64,000 bases of DNA from an uncultured Aquimarina sp. (GTDB lineage Bacteria > Bacteroidota > Bacteroidia > Flavobacteriales > Flavobacteriaceae), in the NCBI GenBank assembly GCA_947498455.1, contig CANMKK010000001.1:248001-312000 (forward strand), written 5' to 3'. Below, one piece after another: positions 44,514 to 53,178 of the stretch. Position numbers and translations under genes: made by a program. Every line of letters starts with the position of its first letter. Within the stretch, counting starts at the first letter, position 1. The notes beneath the pieces were generated by a model. It had not been told where the DNA came from, did no database searches, and saw nothing but the letters and a program-made list of their open reading frames with translations.

Positions 44514-45755
44514 ATGATCAAACTTTTACCTACATTTAAGAAAAAAGCATTTCTTACGGCTATACTTGGTTTTGCTGTAGTTCTTAGTTCTTTTGGACAA
44601 GCTCCTGAAATAACCAGTCACGTATCTGGATCCTCTCTAGAGGGAACGGAAAATGTTACATTTACCTGGTCAACAGGAAGTGCAACTAATTTTGATTTTA
44701 CAGCAGGAATTGGTAATGCCGATGACACTAGCTTGAATGGGTATTCTCAAACAACAAATACTTCTGAAACCGTTTTTTCTTTACCCATGGATGGTTCTAC
44801 TATTTATGTTCAATTATGGTATTTCGATGCCAATGTTACCCCAAATTGGAATAGAATTGATTATACCTTCACTGCTGCATCAGCTAGCGCTAACGAATCT
44901 AGAATGATCTCGCCTGAACCTCTTAACGATTTTACAGATAGCCTAGACGGGGCATCAGTTACATTTACTTGGAACACGGGAGACAGCACACAAAATGATA
45001 TTATTATAGGTACTACTGGTCCAGGTTCTAGTGATATTCAGGCATCTTCTCCTTTTACAGGAACTTCTTTTAATGCTACAGGTTTGCCTAGTGACGGTAA
45101 CACTTTTAATGTGCGTTTAGGATCAAATTTAAATGGTACTCAATGGGTATATAATGATTATATTTATAGAGCTTATGGAGATAAAGCAACAATGCTTACT
45201 CCTACGGAAGGTTCGACTATTATGAATAACACTCCAACTTTTACTTGGAACGCAGGAAGTGCTTCAGAATATGATATTCTAATTGGAAGTGATATAGGCT
45301 TTGATGATTTTTATAACGCCTCAACAATTGCATCATCTGAAACTTCGCATACTGTCTTAAACACATCCACCATACCTACTGATGGTACAACTAAAATACA
45401 TGTTAGACTATGGACAAAGCTAGCTAGTAGTGGTGCTTGGATTGCAAACGATTATGTATATAACGACCCAACTATACTTTCTGTAGATGAATTTAACACA
45501 GACGGTGCACAAGCTAACAATATCCAAGCATATCCAAATCCTAGTAACGGAGGAGCAGTTACTTTCCGTGTAGGAGGCGAAGCGCGTAGTTTATCTATTT
45601 ATAATGCATTAGGTCAAGAAGTAAGCCGTATTGAGAATGGAGAACGTTCTAGTAACAGTACTACTTTTAGTTTAGATAGTAATTTATCAACAGGTATATA
45701 TACTGCCGTTTCAAATGATGGTGCAAGCAGAGCAAGATTTGTTGTTAGTCAATAA
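44514..45755 (+). CDS. T9SS-secreted protein with three fibronectin-like repeats
   Basis: A 413-residue secreted protein. The signal peptide ends Leu-Ser-Ser-Phe-Gly-Gln29. Three ~95-residue repeats follow, each with a Thr-Phe-Thr-Trp-x-x-Gly-x-x-x-x-x-x-Asp core (VTFTWSTGSATNFDF, VTFTWNTGDSTQNDI, PTFTWNAGSASEYDI) and a conserved Asp-Gly-x-Thr...Val-x-Leu strand. The C-terminus (AYPNPSNGGAVTFRV, LGQEVSRIENGE, LSTGIYTAVS) is a type A T9SS sorting domain. It has no catalytic motif; a carbohydrate- or protein-binding adhesin is plausible. It is monocistronic with a terminator 29 bp later. Confidence 0.85.
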   Translation: MIKLLPTFKKKAFLTAILGFAVVLSSFGQAPEITSHVSGSSLEGTENVTFTWSTGSATNFDFTAGIGNADDTSLNGYSQTTNTSETVFSLPMDGSTIYVQLWYFDANVTPNWNRIDYTFTAASASANESRMISPEPLNDFTDSLDGASVTFTWNTGDSTQNDIIIGTTGPGSSDIQASSPFTGTSFNATGLPSDGNTFNVRLGSNLNGTQWVYNDYIYRAYGDKATMLTPTEGSTIMNNTPTFTWNAGSASEYDILIGSDIGFDDFYNASTIASSETSHTVLNTSTIPTDGTTKIHVRLWTKLASSGAWIANDYVYNDPTILSVDEFNTDGAQANNIQAYPNPSNGGAVTFRVGGEARSLSIYNALGQEVSRIENGERSSNSTTFSLDSNLSTGIYTAVSNDGASRARFVVSQ

Positions 45756-45784
45756 TCATTGACTATTATAAATAAAATAATATT

Positions 45785-45826
45785 AAAAAGAGAGATTGTT
45801 AGAAAGCAACAACCTCTCTTTTTTTT
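45785..45826 (+). terminator. Hairpin terminator
   Basis: A 16-bp stem with one mismatch (45785-45800 with 45808-45823), 7-base loop and T8 tail, following the T9SS repeat-protein gene. Confidence 0.88.
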
Positions 45827-46043
45827 AACACATTACGCTACCCTATCAAAGTGTATACTACCCTAACTAAAAGAGTAACAAAATACTTCTTTTCTTATTT
45901 CAACTCTCAATTAATACGTTTTTCACAAGAACACAAGATAGCTATTTTACAATAGCTTAAAATCTGTTTTTTTTGTGACGATATTGAATCTTTTAAAACC
46001 TCATTCTATTATAATAATATATAATAATTAAGTTTGCAAACAA

Positions 46044-46083
46044 AAACAGCCCAATACACACGAATGTATCAGGCTGTTTATAT
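46044..46083 (-). terminator. Hairpin terminator of the small membrane protein gene
   Basis: AAACAGCC (46045-46052) pairs with GGCTGTTT, with an inner ATACA/TGTAT stem; 23 bp from the stop of the gene at 46106. The 45756-46105 gap holds nothing else recognisable. Confidence 0.7.
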
Positions 46084-46105
46084 ATTGTAAGTATCCTTTT
46101 TTTAC

Positions 46106-46276
46106 TTATCCTCTAGCTTTTCTCTTAGCTTCTGCTTTTAATTTAAAATTCTCAATTGTTGCTCCATATATCCAATAAGGAACTACAAAAGTTACTAAAA
46201 AAATCATTAGCCAAAACCCAATGGTAAGGATTGTTAAGAATGCTAAAAAGCCAAGGTATTGATCAAATTCGAACAT
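46106..46276 (-). CDS. Small membrane protein (56 aa)
   Basis: A 56-residue protein beginning MFEFDQYLGFLAFLT, with one or two hydrophobic helices across residues 8-38 and a basic tail (NFKLKAEAKRKARG). The frame extends upstream to another ATG at 46345, but a perfect TATATTTG -7 box on the minus strand at 46304-46311 lies between the two, so the inner ATG is the better start. Its function is unknown. It is divergent from fumC and ends at its own terminator. Confidence 0.7.
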   Translation of the reverse strand: MFEFDQYLGFLAFLTILTIGFWLMIFLVTFVVPYWIYGATIENFKLKAEAKRKARG

Positions 46277-46303
46277 AACAAATACTATAATTTCAATTTT
46301 TGC

Positions 46304-46311
46304 CAAATATA
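46304..46311 (-). promoter_or_regulatory. Putative -7 element (TATATTTG on minus strand)
   Basis: A perfect TAnnTTTG box 27 bp before the preferred ATG of the 56-residue membrane protein; decides the start. Confidence 0.5.
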
Positions 46312-46427
46312 GGAACTCTTCCCTGTAATTCATAGTTTTAAACAATTTATTTAAATACTATACTTCATAACTATAGTATATTTTTAAAAAACGTAGTGTT
46401 AATTCAGAAAAAAGAGGTTTAAATCCT

Positions 46428-46435
46428 TAAATTTG
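46428..46435 (+). promoter_or_regulatory. Putative -7 element of fumC (TAAATTTG)
   Basis: Matches TAnnTTTG and ends 27 bp before the fumC ATG at 46463. Confidence 0.45.
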
Positions 46436-46462
46436 CCGTCTAAAAAATAAATCATCTTGGCT

Positions 46463-47860
46463 ATGGAATATAGAATAGAAAAAGATACAATGGGCGAAGT
46501 AAAAGTGCCTGCTGATAAACTTTGGGGAGCACAGACAGAACGTTCCAGAAATAACTTTAAAATAGGAGCTCCGGCTTCTATGCCTCTAGAAATAGTATAT
46601 GGTTTTGCTTACTTAAAAAAATCCGCCGCTTTTACTAACTGTGAACTTGGAGCACTTCCTATAGAGAAGAGAGATCTTATAGGACAAGTTTGCGATGAGA
46701 TTCTAGATGGTAAACACGATGATCAATTTCCATTAGTTATATGGCAAACAGGTTCTGGAACTCAGAGCAATATGAATGTGAATGAAGTGATTGCTAATAG
46801 AGCACATCAATTAGCAGGACTTAAGATCGGGGAAGGAGAAAAAACATTACAACCTAATGATGATGTCAATAAATCTCAATCTTCTAATGACACATTCCCT
46901 ACCGGAATGCATATCGCTGCTTATAAAAAAATAGTAGAAGTTACAATTCCAGGAGTCCTACAGCTCAGAGACACCTTGAAGAAAAAATCTGAAGCTTTTA
47001 AAAATGTAGTTAAGATTGGTCGTACACATTTTATGGACGCTACACCACTTACTTTAGGACAAGAGTTATCTGGATATGTTTCTCAATTGGATCATGGAAT
47101 TAGAGCACTAGAGAATACACTACCTCACTTAGCGGAAATGGCTCTTGGAGGAACCGCAGTGGGAACGGGATTAAATACACCAAAAGGGTATGCCAAAAGA
47201 GTTTCTGAATTTATTGCTCAATTTACAGGCTTACCATTTATAACAGCGGAAAACAAATTTGAGGCATTGGCAGCTCACGATGCTTTTGTAGAAACTCACG
47301 GCGCCTTAAAACTATTAGCAGTTTCATTAAATAAAATAGGTAACGATATTCGTATGTTGGCCTCAGGACCTAGAAGTGGAATTGGCGAATTAATAATCCC
47401 AGCAAACGAACCTGGTAGTTCTATTATGCCAGGAAAAGTAAACCCTACACAATGTGAAGCACTAACCATGGTTTGTGCACAAGTTATGGGTAATGATGTA
47501 GCTATTAATATTGGAGGAATGCAAGGACATTTTGAACTTAATGTTTTTAAACCTGTTATGGCCGCAAACTTGTTGCAGAGTGCTCAATTAATTGGTGATG
47601 CTTGTGTATCCTTTGATGAACATTGTGCACAGGGAATAGAGCCTAACCAAAAAAGAATAACAGAATTATTAAATAATTCATTGATGTTAGTTACCTCATT
47701 AAATACTAAAATAGGGTACTATAAAGCTGCAGAAATAGCCAATACAGCTCATAAGAATGGAACAACATTAAAACAAGAAGCAGTAGCTCTTGGCCATGTT
47801 ACAGAACAAGAATTCGACGAATGGGTTAAACCAGAAGATATGGTAGGTGCTCTAAAATAG
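46463..47860 (+). CDS. fumC: Fumarate hydratase, class II
   Basis: A 465-residue TCA-cycle enzyme interconverting fumarate and malate; cytoplasmic homotetramer without a metal centre. Family markers are all present: [12 protein letters not shown] near the start, the [14 protein letters not shown] segment, [27 protein letters not shown], and the catalytic loop [16 protein letters not shown]. Length is normal. The ATG at 46463 is preferred to a TTG two codons upstream. Monocistronic: -7 box before it and a perfect terminator after it. Confidence 0.96.
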   Translation: MEYRIEKDTMGEVKVPADKLWGAQTERSRNNFKIGAPASMPLEIVYGFAYLKKSAAFTNCELGALPIEKRDLIGQVCDEILDGKHDDQFPLVIWQTGSGTQSNMNVNEVIANRAHQLAGLKIGEGEKTLQPNDDVNKSQSSNDTFPTGMHIAAYKKIVEVTIPGVLQLRDTLKKKSEAFKNVVKIGRTHFMDATPLTLGQELSGYVSQLDHGIRALENTLPHLAEMALGGTAVGTGLNTPKGYAKRVSEFIAQFTGLPFITAENKFEALAAHDAFVETHGALKLLAVSLNKIGNDIRMLASGPRSGIGELIIPANEPGSSIMPGKVNPTQCEALTMVCAQVMGNDVAINIGGMQGHFELNVFKPVMAANLLQSAQLIGDACVSFDEHCAQGIEPNQKRITELLNNSLMLVTSLNTKIGYYKAAEIANTAHKNGTTLKQEAVALGHVTEQEFDEWVKPEDMVGALK

Positions 47861-47894
47861 AACACCTACTAAATAAATATTTTTGTTAAACAGT

Positions 47895-47925
47895 AAAACC
47901 TCATTCTTACGAATGAGGTTTTTTT
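47895..47925. terminator. Strong terminator after fumC
   Basis: AAAACCTCATTC/GAATGAGGTTTT perfect 12-bp stem (47895-47906, 47911-47922), 4-base loop, T7 tail. It can also end the short minus-strand transcript described next. Confidence 0.93.
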
Positions 47926-47949
47926 GTTTTCTACTAAAAAAGGTGTGTA

Positions 47950-48036
47950 CTATCTATGAATTGCATGACCGCAAGCCTTAGGAAGTTCCTTTAAAAATTC
48001 CTGAATAAGTTTAAAATTAATACGAAATAGTTTCAT
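47950..48036 (-). CDS. Candidate 28-residue small protein
   Basis: ATG at 48036 to TAG at 47950 encodes 28 residues: MKLFRINFKLIQEFLKELP, then KACGHAIHR. It is an amphipathic, basic peptide with one cysteine. A good minus-strand promoter (TTG, 20 bp, TATCTTTG) lies just upstream and the fumC terminator just downstream, so a discrete ~190-nt transcript is predicted. The rest of the 47861-48198 gap has no other gene. It could equally be a small RNA with an incidental frame. Confidence 0.42.
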   Translation of the reverse strand: MKLFRINFKLIQEFLKELPKACGHAIHR

Positions 48037-48086
48037 AATATTTGTGTGTAAAAGTGTTATATATAATCTTATTTTTTAATTCAATA

Positions 48087-48117
48087 CAAAGATACTTTTA
48101 CAATGCACGCAAAACAA
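48087..48117 (-). promoter_or_regulatory. Promoter of a short minus-strand transcript
   Basis: On the minus strand TTG (48117-48115), 20 bp, then TATCTTTG (48094-48087), matching the -33/-7 consensus. No annotated-size gene lies directly downstream, only the 28-codon frame. Confidence 0.6.
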
Positions 48118-48198
48118 TGGGGGTAATCACCTATTTTCATAAGTTAATACCCCCATATTTTCACTATTCCCCCGAATAGATGAACTAATCTATATTTC

Positions 48199-49482
48199 TT
48201 ACATTACAATTTCTACTTCTAATTTTGGGGTTTTCACTTTTTCTAATGATTGCTCAAGATCCCATATCAAATCCTTTGAAGATTCTACGCCTATAGACAA
48301 ACGCACTAATTTATTTGTAACATTCATTTGCCGTTGTTGCTCCTCATTTACCCCTGCATGTGTCATAGTTTTAGGGTGCTGAGCTAAACTTTCTGTTCCT
48401 CCTAAACTGACTGCTAATTTCATCAATTTAAGATTGTTTAGAAAAGTAAACGCCTCTTTCTCCCCACCTACAATATCAAAAGAAACCATAGCACCTGGAG
48501 CAGAACATTGCTTGGTATATGTTAGATATTCATCTGTGTTTTCTTTCAATAGTCCAAGATAATACACCTTTTCAACTTTTGGGTGATTTTCTAAATACTC
48601 AGCTATCACCTGTGCATTATGCGTTTGTTGATCCATACGTACTTTAAGAGTTTCTAAACTTCTTAATAATAACCAGGCAGTATTAGGACTTACCATATTC
48701 CCCAGAAAAGTACGTAAGGTTTTTACTCTAATCATTAATTCAGAACTACCTAATACGGCTCCAGCAATTAAATCACTATGTCCTCCTATATACTTTGTTG
48801 CAGAATACACTACTAAATCCGCACCGCATTGTAAAGGATGTTGCCAAAGAGGCCCCATATAGGTATTATCAACTACTAATAATGGTTTGTTTTCGTCTTT
48901 ACTATAACAAGCTGCTAATTGACTGAATTTTTCAATATCAACTATATGATTCGTTGGGTTTGCTGGTGTTTCTAAATAAATCATAGCTAACTTATCAGCC
49001 TTACCAGAAGCTTCAATCATTTCTTCAACTTGATCTATACTATGATCTGGCATAATTCCTATAGTGTGTACTCCTATCTTATTTAAAAAGTGATGGATAA
49101 AATGATCCGTTCCTCCATACAATGGATTGCTGTACACTAATAAATCTCCGGGTTTTAAAAACTCTAACAACACAGTGCTTATGGCAGACATTCCACTTTC
49201 AAAAACAGCACAATCATCTGCCTTGTCCCAAAGACATAACCTATTTTCTAAAATCTCTAAATTAGGGTTATTAATTCTACTATAAATCAACCCTAATTCT
49301 TCTTTTGCTGTCTTTTCTCTCAAACCATACGCTAATTCGAAAAAAGCTTTTCCTTCTTCAGCGGTTTTAAAAACAAAAGTAGATGTTTGAAAAATAGGAC
49401 ATTTTATAGCCCCTTCTGATAATTCTGGTTTATAACCATAAGTCATCATTAAACTTTCTGGATTGAAACTATGCTCTTTCAT
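48199..49482 (-). CDS. Cystathionine gamma-synthase/methionine gamma-lyase family PLP enzyme
   Basis: A 427-residue fold-type I PLP enzyme of Cys/Met metabolism. Tyr-Ser-Arg in GLIYSRINNPN, the ESGMSAIS phosphate loop, DNTYMGPLWQHP with the cofactor aspartate Asp205, Lys230 in VYSATKYIGGHSD, and SLGGTESLAQHP near the end are all in place. Which reaction it runs (methionine gamma-lyase, cystathionine gamma-synthase or lyase) cannot be read from sequence. The divergent Lrp/AsnC gene at 49922 is a typical partner of methionine gamma-lyase and probably controls it. The 440-bp leader has hairpins (49673-49726). Confidence 0.88.
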   Translation of the reverse strand: MKEHSFNPESLMMTYGYKPELSEGAIKCPIFQTSTFVFKTAEEGKAFFELAYGLREKTAKEELGLIYSRINNPNLEILENRLCLWDKADDCAVFESGMSAISTVLLEFLKPGDLLVYSNPLYGGTDHFIHHFLNKIGVHTIGIMPDHSIDQVEEMIEASGKADKLAMIYLETPANPTNHIVDIEKFSQLAACYSKDENKPLLVVDNTYMGPLWQHPLQCGADLVVYSATKYIGGHSDLIAGAVLGSSELMIRVKTLRTFLGNMVSPNTAWLLLRSLETLKVRMDQQTHNAQVIAEYLENHPKVEKVYYLGLLKENTDEYLTYTKQCSAPGAMVSFDIVGGEKEAFTFLNNLKLMKLAVSLGGTESLAQHPKTMTHAGVNEEQQRQMNVTNKLVRLSIGVESSKDLIWDLEQSLEKVKTPKLEVEIVM

Positions 49483-49921
49483 ATATTCATTTTTATTATT
49501 TTAGAAGCCATACTGCAGCTAAGTTCAGTACGAGTATGAAATCTTAATCTTTGAAGATTAAAATAATCATTGCTTCTTCATTTATTTTTTATCGGTATTG
49601 AATTCACTTGCTATTACTGTTATAATCATTTTACTTAAATTATAATTTTCCTAAAACGAATTAAAGAATTAAGATGAGGGAGTTCCCAAAAAACACCCCC
49701 ATCTTTCGCTTCTCCCCAGAGAGAAGATCCTAATTCCATTTCTTAAAATAAAATAAGGAAAAGGGATACATATAATACATATCTTCTTACTGTAAAATTA
49801 TACACAAAAGAATTAAACACTAAATTTATATTCATATTTAGAATAATAATTATATTTAAAAATTAAAAAAGAATAATATTCTATATTAGATTATAAAAAA
49901 GTACTTAAACAGAAAAATAAT
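49483..49921. other. 439-bp divergent control region
   Basis: No gene. It lies between the Cys/Met enzyme (minus) and its probable Lrp regulator (plus) and should hold both promoters and Lrp sites. The only clear structure is the pair of hairpins at 49673-49726; a 15-codon minus-strand frame starting near 49624 could be a leader peptide but has no support. Confidence 0.5.
49673..49726 (-). promoter_or_regulatory. Two adjacent hairpins in the leader of the Cys/Met-enzyme gene
   Basis: On the minus strand CTTCTC (49726-49721) pairs with GAGAAG (49714-49709), and GATGGGGG (49703-49696) pairs with CCCTCATC (49680-49673) with one G-U pair. The segment is much more GC-rich than the surrounding DNA. 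It does not match a riboswitch class I recognise. Confidence 0.35.
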
Positions 49922-50380
49922 ATGGACACTATAGACAGATCAATATTGCTTCTTCTTCAAAAAAATGGCAAAATCACTATCAAAGAAATTGCAGAAAGGT
50001 TGAACTTGACCACTACACCTATTTTTGAACGTGTAAAAAAGTTAGAACGTGACGGACATATTAAGTCATACAAGGCCATTATAGACAGAAAGAAAGTTGG
50101 GTTACAATTCATGGTATTTTGTAATGTTACATTGAACCTACACCAAACTGATTATTTAAAAAAGTTCGAGAAAGATATTCAGCAGTTCCCGGAAGTAGCT
50201 GAATGCTATCACGTTGCCGGAATGTTTGATTATCTGATTAAGATCTACGCAGAAGATATGGAACAGTATCAATATTTTCTTTCTAATAAATTAGCCTCTT
50301 TAGAAAATATTTCTAAAGTTCAAAGTTCATTTGTTATGACCGAAGTAAAAGAATTTTCATACTTACCAATTCCTTCATAA
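49922..50380 (+). CDS. Lrp/AsnC-family transcriptional regulator
   Basis: A 152-residue regulator: N-terminal helix-turn-helix (DTIDRSILLLLQKNGKITIK, then RLNLTTTPIFERVKKLERDG) and a C-terminal RAM ligand-binding domain (MVFCNVTLNL, CYHVAGMFDYLIKIYAED). Length is normal. It likely binds an amino acid such as methionine or leucine and controls the divergent PLP enzyme; it may also control the agmatinase-family gene 52 bp downstream, which is on the same strand and probably in the same transcript. Confidence 0.93.
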   Translation: MDTIDRSILLLLQKNGKITIKEIAERLNLTTTPIFERVKKLERDGHIKSYKAIIDRKKVGLQFMVFCNVTLNLHQTDYLKKFEKDIQQFPEVAECYHVAGMFDYLIKIYAEDMEQYQYFLSNKLASLENISKVQSSFVMTEVKEFSYLPIPS

Positions 50381-50432
50381 AAGAAAACACTAATACTAGT
50401 ATCTTTAGACAAATGCTTATATAATTAAAAAA

Positions 50433-51212
50433 ATGAACCCTAAAATAATCGTACAAGGTATACAGTTTGATGAAAAATCCTCTTATCAAAAAGGCTCAAA
50501 ATTAGCACCTCCATTGATCAGAGAGGCTCTGTATTGTGGTTCTCTAAATTTATATGCCGAAAATGGACATTCAATAGAAGACTCAGAAATTAAAGACAAA
50601 GGTGATTTCAATATTTCTACATACTTTGATATCGAAGCAATCACCAAAAAACATTTGGATCTAACCCCCAAAATCCTAACCCTAGGAGGTGATCACTCTA
50701 TCACATTTCCGATAATTAAAGCTTTTCATAAAAAGTACCCTAAATTAGATATTCTTCATATAGATGCCCACTCTGATTTATACGATAGTTATGAAGGGGA
50801 TATATATTCTCATGCGTCCCCATTCGCAAGAATAATGGAAAATAGCTTGGTAACCAGACTTGTTCAGGTAGGAATTAGAACTTTAAACCCTCATCAAGAA
50901 ATACAAGCGAAAAAGTACAATGTGGAAATCCATCAAATGAAAGACTTAGATATATCAAATCTACCAAAATTTAAAAACCCATTATATATTTCTCTTGATC
51001 TAGATGCTTTTGACCCTGCTTTTGCTCCAGGAGTATCACACCATGAACCCGGAGGCTTAACTTCCAGACAAGTAATTAGTCTTATCCAGAATATAGATAG
51101 TGAGGTGGTTGGAGCTGATATTGTAGAATACAATCCGAATAGAGATTTTCAGAATATGACCGCTTTTTTAGCTGCAAAAATGATGAAAGAACTTATTGGA
51201 AGTATGCTGTAA
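50433..51212 (+). CDS. Agmatinase/arginase-family ureohydrolase
   Basis: A 259-residue binuclear-manganese ureohydrolase. Metal ligands: His88 in GGDHS, Asp111/His113/Asp115 in HIDAHSD, and Asp189/Asp191 in YISLDLDAFDP. The PGVSHHEPGG loop is typical of agmatinases, which convert agmatine to putrescine and urea, but arginase or a guanidino-acid hydrolase cannot be excluded. A slightly short N-terminus is seen compared with E. coli SpeB. It lies after the Lrp gene; the following 255 bp contain no gene. Confidence 0.88.
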   Translation: MNPKIIVQGIQFDEKSSYQKGSKLAPPLIREALYCGSLNLYAENGHSIEDSEIKDKGDFNISTYFDIEAITKKHLDLTPKILTLGGDHSITFPIIKAFHKKYPKLDILHIDAHSDLYDSYEGDIYSHASPFARIMENSLVTRLVQVGIRTLNPHQEIQAKKYNVEIHQMKDLDISNLPKFKNPLYISLDLDAFDPAFAPGVSHHEPGGLTSRQVISLIQNIDSEVVGADIVEYNPNRDFQNMTAFLAAKMMKELIGSML

Positions 51213-51467
51213 AAATATCACTAACACTCGAAAACAAATTATTGAATCAAAACTGCTGCACTGCTAAAATCAAGAACTAAGATTTTTTGAATATCAACCT
51301 GTTACATTTTTCACTTTAATTCACTTCTTGAGTTACTAATAAAGCATTTGTAAAATCCACTATTACAATCTAACATAACAGTTTTACACCTGACTAGTAT
51401 GAATAAGAACAACCTTTATATTTTTTTAACTATAATAATGTCTTATTCACTTAAAAAAACATAAAAA

Positions 51468-52472
51468 TCACCCCATTATCTTAACCATCAATTCTTTAAG
51501 AATATCTCCTGCGGGAAGATTTGATGCTCCCACTCCTTTACTCTTCACATCTGCATCTCTTAATAAAGCAATAATTTGACTTACTTTTTTCATTGGGTAA
51601 TTACGTGCCGCATCGGAGTAATCACCAACAAAATAAGGATTTATTTTTAATGCACTTGCTACATTACTTTTTGATTTATCTGGTAATCCATGATACTGTA
51701 ACACTTGAGAAAAAAAACCATATAGTAAAGAAATTGTCACTACTAATGGGTTATCCTTAGGGTTTTGAGAAAAGTAATTAATAATTTTATGCGCTTTGAT
51801 TACATTTCTTGAACCTATAGCCTTTCTAAGTTCGAAATTATTATAATCCTTACTTATTCCAATATTCGCTTCGATCTTCTCTGCAGTAATTTGTTCTCCT
51901 TTGGGTATTATGAGTTTTAACTTCTCTAACTCATTATTAATTTTACCCAAATCAGTTCCTAAAAACTCTACTAGCATCTGAGCTGCTTTGGGCTCTATAC
52001 TATAATTAGAACCTCCCAAAACCCTTCGTATCCAATCTGCTACTTGGTTTTCATATAATTTTTTACTTTCAAAAATTACACCGTTCTTAGCGACAGCTTT
52101 ATACAACTTTTTCCTTTTATCTATCTTTTTATATTTATAGCAAATAACCAAGACTGTTGATGGTTGAGGATTTTCTACATAATCAACTAATTTCTCTATA
52201 GTTCTTGATAAGTCCTGAGCTTCTTTTACAATAACCACCTGTCGTTCTGCCATCATCGGATAACGTTTCGCATTAGACACAATATCCTCAATACTTACAT
52301 CACGCCCATACAACACCATTTGATTAAATCCCTTCTCTTCTTCTGCTAACACATTCTTATCAATATAGTCTGAAACCTTATCGATATAATAAGGTTCTTC
52401 TCCCATCAAAAAGTAGACGGGCTTACAGTTTCCGTTTTTAATATCTGTTACAATCTGTTTTACTTCATCCAT
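51468..52472 (-). CDS. holA: DNA polymerase III subunit delta
   Basis: A 334-residue clamp-loader subunit. The N-terminal AAA+-like segment (KPVYFLMGEEPYYIDKVSDY) has the degenerate P-loop expected of delta, followed by ERQVVIVKEAQDLS, the LEKLKLIIP region and the C-terminal collar domain (LPAGDILKELMVKIMG). Length is standard. It is divergent from the HsdR-N-domain gene with only 26 bp between the start codons. Confidence 0.95.
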   Translation of the reverse strand: MDEVKQIVTDIKNGNCKPVYFLMGEEPYYIDKVSDYIDKNVLAEEEKGFNQMVLYGRDVSIEDIVSNAKRYPMMAERQVVIVKEAQDLSRTIEKLVDYVENPQPSTVLVICYKYKKIDKRKKLYKAVAKNGVIFESKKLYENQVADWIRRVLGGSNYSIEPKAAQMLVEFLGTDLGKINNELEKLKLIIPKGEQITAEKIEANIGISKDYNNFELRKAIGSRNVIKAHKIINYFSQNPKDNPLVVTISLLYGFFSQVLQYHGLPDKSKSNVASALKINPYFVGDYSDAARNYPMKKVSQIIALLRDADVKSKGVGASNLPAGDILKELMVKIMG

Positions 52473-52498
52473 TCAGAAAAAATCATCAAATTTGTGGT

Positions 52499-52942
52499 AT
52501 GCAACAACTCAATTTTCCAGCATATCAATTTCGTCTCAAAAGTAGCGAAAATAAAGTTTCTATTTTTGACAGGATTCGTAAAAAATTCATCATTCTAACT
52601 CCAGAAGAATGGGTTCGTCAACATACAATACATTACTTAATTGATAAAAAAAAATATCCCGAAAGTCTAATAAATGTAGAAAAGCTTATCAAAATTGGAG
52701 ATTTAAATAAGAGGTACGATATTATAGTTTTTAATCCAGATGGAAGTATTCATCTTATTATAGAATGTAAATCTCATTCAGTTAAAATCACTCAAGAAGT
52801 TTTTGATCAAATAGCAAGATATAATCTCGTATTAAAAGCAGAATACCTTATGATCACTAATGGCTTAAACCACTATTATTGTCAGATGGATTATACAGAA
52901 AAACGATATTCCTTTATGGAAGACATACCAGACTACAGATAA
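52499..52942 (+). CDS. Solitary HsdR N-terminal-domain nuclease-like protein
   Basis: A 147-residue cytoplasmic protein matching the type I restriction HsdR N-terminal domain family (PF13588). The PD-(D/E)xK signature is visible as RYDIIVF followed by HLIIECKSHS. The helix EEWVRQHTIHYLIDKKKYP precedes it. No methylase, specificity subunit or helicase motor is near, and the family occurs next to holA in many flavobacteria (recollection), so a DNA-repair or replication-linked role is more likely than restriction. A CAAATTTG box and only a short leader precede the ATG. Confidence 0.85.
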   Translation: MQQLNFPAYQFRLKSSENKVSIFDRIRKKFIILTPEEWVRQHTIHYLIDKKKYPESLINVEKLIKIGDLNKRYDIIVFNPDGSIHLIIECKSHSVKITQEVFDQIARYNLVLKAEYLMITNGLNHYYCQMDYTEKRYSFMEDIPDYR

Positions 52943-53058
52943 ACCAAACACCTAAAGCAAGTTCGTAAAGGTATAAGGTACAAAATCGTTTCGCTTTTTA
53001 GAATGAAGAAACAAGATGTTGTCTTTTCTTTAAATCTCGAATCTAAAAACCATGACTT

Positions 53059-53091
53059 TTTCTTGAAGGTCTAAAATAGAACTTCAAGAAA
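53059..53091. repeat. Perfect hairpin between holA/HsdR-N and GT2 genes
   Basis: TTTCTTGAAG (53059-53068) pairs with CTTCAAGAAA (53082-53091), with an inner TCTA/TAGA stem after one mismatch. No T-tract follows on the plus strand, so it is either a weak terminator or another structural element. Confidence 0.5.
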
Positions 53092-53178
53092 TACCCTAGA
53101 TTAAGTACATTTACATTCTTATTAAATAGTTTCGACAATTATTATCTAATCTCGGACTAAACTCTTTATTTTGCAATC

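Noticed and set aside
49673..49726. SAM riboswitch
   Set aside because: The conserved cores of the SAM riboswitch classes I know are not present.
52499..52942. Remnant of a restriction-modification system
   Set aside because: No methylase or specificity gene nearby and the domain is intact rather than decaying.
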